From the NCBI GenBank assembly GCA_028712345.1, contig JAQTQF010000097.1, forward strand, positions 1 to 6,912: a DNA stretch of 6,912 bases. Direction: 5' to 3'. How positions within the stretch are numbered: position 1 is the first letter of the stretch; each line of letters opens with the position of its first letter. The notes below the pieces were generated by a model, which ran no database searches, was not told the origin of the DNA, and saw nothing but the letters and a program-made list of their open reading frames with translations. A program made the translations under genes and the position numbers. Below, in pieces: positions 6,236 through 6,912 of this stretch. This DNA is from Phycisphaerae bacterium (GTDB lineage Bacteria > Planctomycetota > Phycisphaerae > Sedimentisphaerales > UBA12454).

Positions 6236-6359
6236 TGCCGTTTCAAAAAATAGACTTTCAGATTTGTCGTTCCCGCGAAAGCAGGAATCCAGACTTAAAA
6301 ACTGGATTCCGCATCAAGTGCGGAATGACAAAATGTTGAACAATTTTTTTGAAACAGCA
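6236..6359. repeat. Outer inverted repeat enclosing a TGTCGTTCCCGC-type palindrome
   Basis: The 15-base end TGCCGTTTCAAAAAA (6236-6250) matches the reverse complement of 6345-6359 at 14 positions. Inside it, 6265-6330 is a second palindrome: GGAATCCAG (6284-6292) pairs perfectly with CTGGATTCC (6302-6310) across a 9-base loop, and its outer ends TGTCGTTCC and GGAATGACA pair with one mismatch. The right half alone forms a perfect 8-bp hairpin, ATTCCGCA (6306-6313) with TGCGGAAT (6319-6326). The element begins one base after the ligase stop codon and ends 30 bases before the protease start. It may be a mobile repeat. The A and T tracts could also help end transcription in both directions, though it is not a standard terminator. 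Confidence 0.75.
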
Positions 6360-6378
6360 GCGGTTTGTCCATAATTAT

Positions 6379-6382
6379 GGAG
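6379..6382 (+). promoter_or_regulatory. Ribosome-binding site of the protease gene
   Basis: GGAG lies 6 bases before the ATG at 6389, the ideal distance. It fixes the start of the protease gene, which gives a clean signal peptide from its first codon. Confidence 0.6.
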
Positions 6383-6388
6383 AGAAAA

Positions 6389-6912
6389 ATGAAAAAAGTT
6401 TTTATAGTGTTAATCATAATTCTGCTTACTAACATCTGCCGGGCGCAGCTCGAGGATATGACAAAATCCGTTGTGATGATTCAAATCGTCAAACAGGGTT
6501 ATGACTACAGTACGCCGTGGAAGCAGAACTCGACCTCCGGCGGCGTAGGCAGCGGCTTCATCATCGCCGGCAACAGAATCCTTACCAACGCCCACAATGT
6601 TTCCGACAGCCGATTCATCATCGTTAAAAAAGAAAACATCGCAAAGAAATACCCGGCAACGGTGGAATTCGTCGGACACGACTGCGACCTTGCCCTGCTG
6701 AATATACAGGACCCTGCCTTTTTTGAGGGGACTGAAGCAGTCGAATTCGGCGATTTGCCGCGGGTAAACAGCACAGTCTCAACTTGCGGTTTTCCAATGG
6801 GCGGAGAGCACATAAGCGTTACCGAAGGCGTTGTCTCAAGAATCCAGAGCGACCTTTATGTCCACAGCGGCGCAGATTCGCACTTAGTCGTACAGACCGA
6901 CGCAGCCATCAA
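6389..6912 (+). CDS. Exported trypsin-like serine protease, DegP/HtrA type, N-terminal part
   Basis: The gene runs off the window's end after 174 codons. Residues 1-19 form a signal peptide (MKK, then VFIVLIIILLTNICRA), so the protein should act in the periplasm or outside the cell. The mature part is a chymotrypsin-fold protease: GGVGSGFIIAGNRILTNAHN holds the catalytic His (H69), and VGHDCDLALL the catalytic Asp (D100). Then come CGFPMGGEHISVTEGVVSRI (133-152) and QTDAAI (169-174), which in DegP/HtrA proteins directly precedes the NPGNSGGP segment with the catalytic Ser, expected just beyond the window. The YP/FPxGG...SVTEGVVSRI wording is nearest to the Deg branch found in plants, planctomycetes and other bacteria. 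Whether a PDZ domain follows cannot be seen. The Cys at residue 17 is not in a proper lipobox. Confidence 0.92.
   Translation, partial: MKKVFIVLIIILLTNICRAQLEDMTKSVVMIQIVKQGYDYSTPWKQNSTSGGVGSGFIIAGNRILTNAHNVSDSRFIIVKKENIAKKYPATVEFVGHDCDLALLNIQDPAFFEGTEAVEFGDLPRVNSTVSTCGFPMGGEHISVTEGVVSRIQSDLYVHSGADSHLVVQTDAAI

Noticed and set aside
6302..6350. Standard intrinsic terminator after the ligase gene
   Set aside because: The hairpin is separated from the T-run by about 13 bases, and the T-run itself is part of the outer inverted repeat. Kept as a repeat with possible termination effect.
6349..6375. Promoter TTGAAA / CATAAT before the protease gene
   Set aside because: The spacer is only 15 bases and the predicted transcript start would fall in the ribosome-binding site.
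6505..6813. Minus-strand gene opposite the protease
   Set aside because: The + strand carries clear protease motifs with signal peptide and ribosome-binding site; the opposite frame has no recognisable features.

Overview
The window looks like chromosomal DNA of an environmental bacterium of moderate G+C content. A planctomycete, perhaps of the Phycisphaerae, fits best. The reasons are a DUF4416 protein, a 90-residue protein of a type I recall from planctomycetes, a WecA-like transferase with the LDNMDG motif, and a TPR-tailed O-antigen-ligase-like protein. This assignment is inference from family distribution as remembered, not from a search. All seven genes lie on the + strand.

Layout: (1) 1-626, the 3' end of proS (prolyl-tRNA synthetase). 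(2) 645-1610, a RhuM-family protein with a C-terminal Fic/Doc domain. It appears AT-richer than proS and is probably an acquired accessory gene. (3) 1611-2143, a short repeat-like tract, a 15-codon remnant resembling the start of a DUF4416 gene, a small conserved hypothetical gene, and a palindromic repeat. (4) 2144-2683, an intact DUF4416 gene, followed by a heptad-based inverted-repeat element that contains its stop codon. (5) 2797-6235, two overlapping envelope polysaccharide genes: a polyprenyl-phosphate glycosyl-1-phosphate transferase and an O-antigen ligase/polymerase-like membrane protein with TPRs. (6) 6236-6388, a third palindromic repeat nested in an outer inverted repeat. (7) 6389-end, the N-terminal part of an exported trypsin-like (DegP/HtrA-type) protease.

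The clearest biological link is between the two envelope genes. The first would load a sugar phosphate onto a lipid carrier, and the second would polymerise or transfer the lipid-linked glycan at the outer face of the membrane. The other neighbours show no obvious functional tie.

The most unusual aspect is the density of short repeats. Each of the three largest intergenic gaps holds an inverted-repeat element, a fourth gap holds a weaker repeat-like tract, and one further repeat lies in frame inside the ligase gene, adding about 23 residues. Three of these (at 2010, 5492 and 6265) share one design: TGTC, then a small stem whose bases differ between copies but remain paired, then C. I found no complete new defence or metabolic system. 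The repeats, the DUF4416 remnant and the RhuM-Doc fusion are the points worth following.
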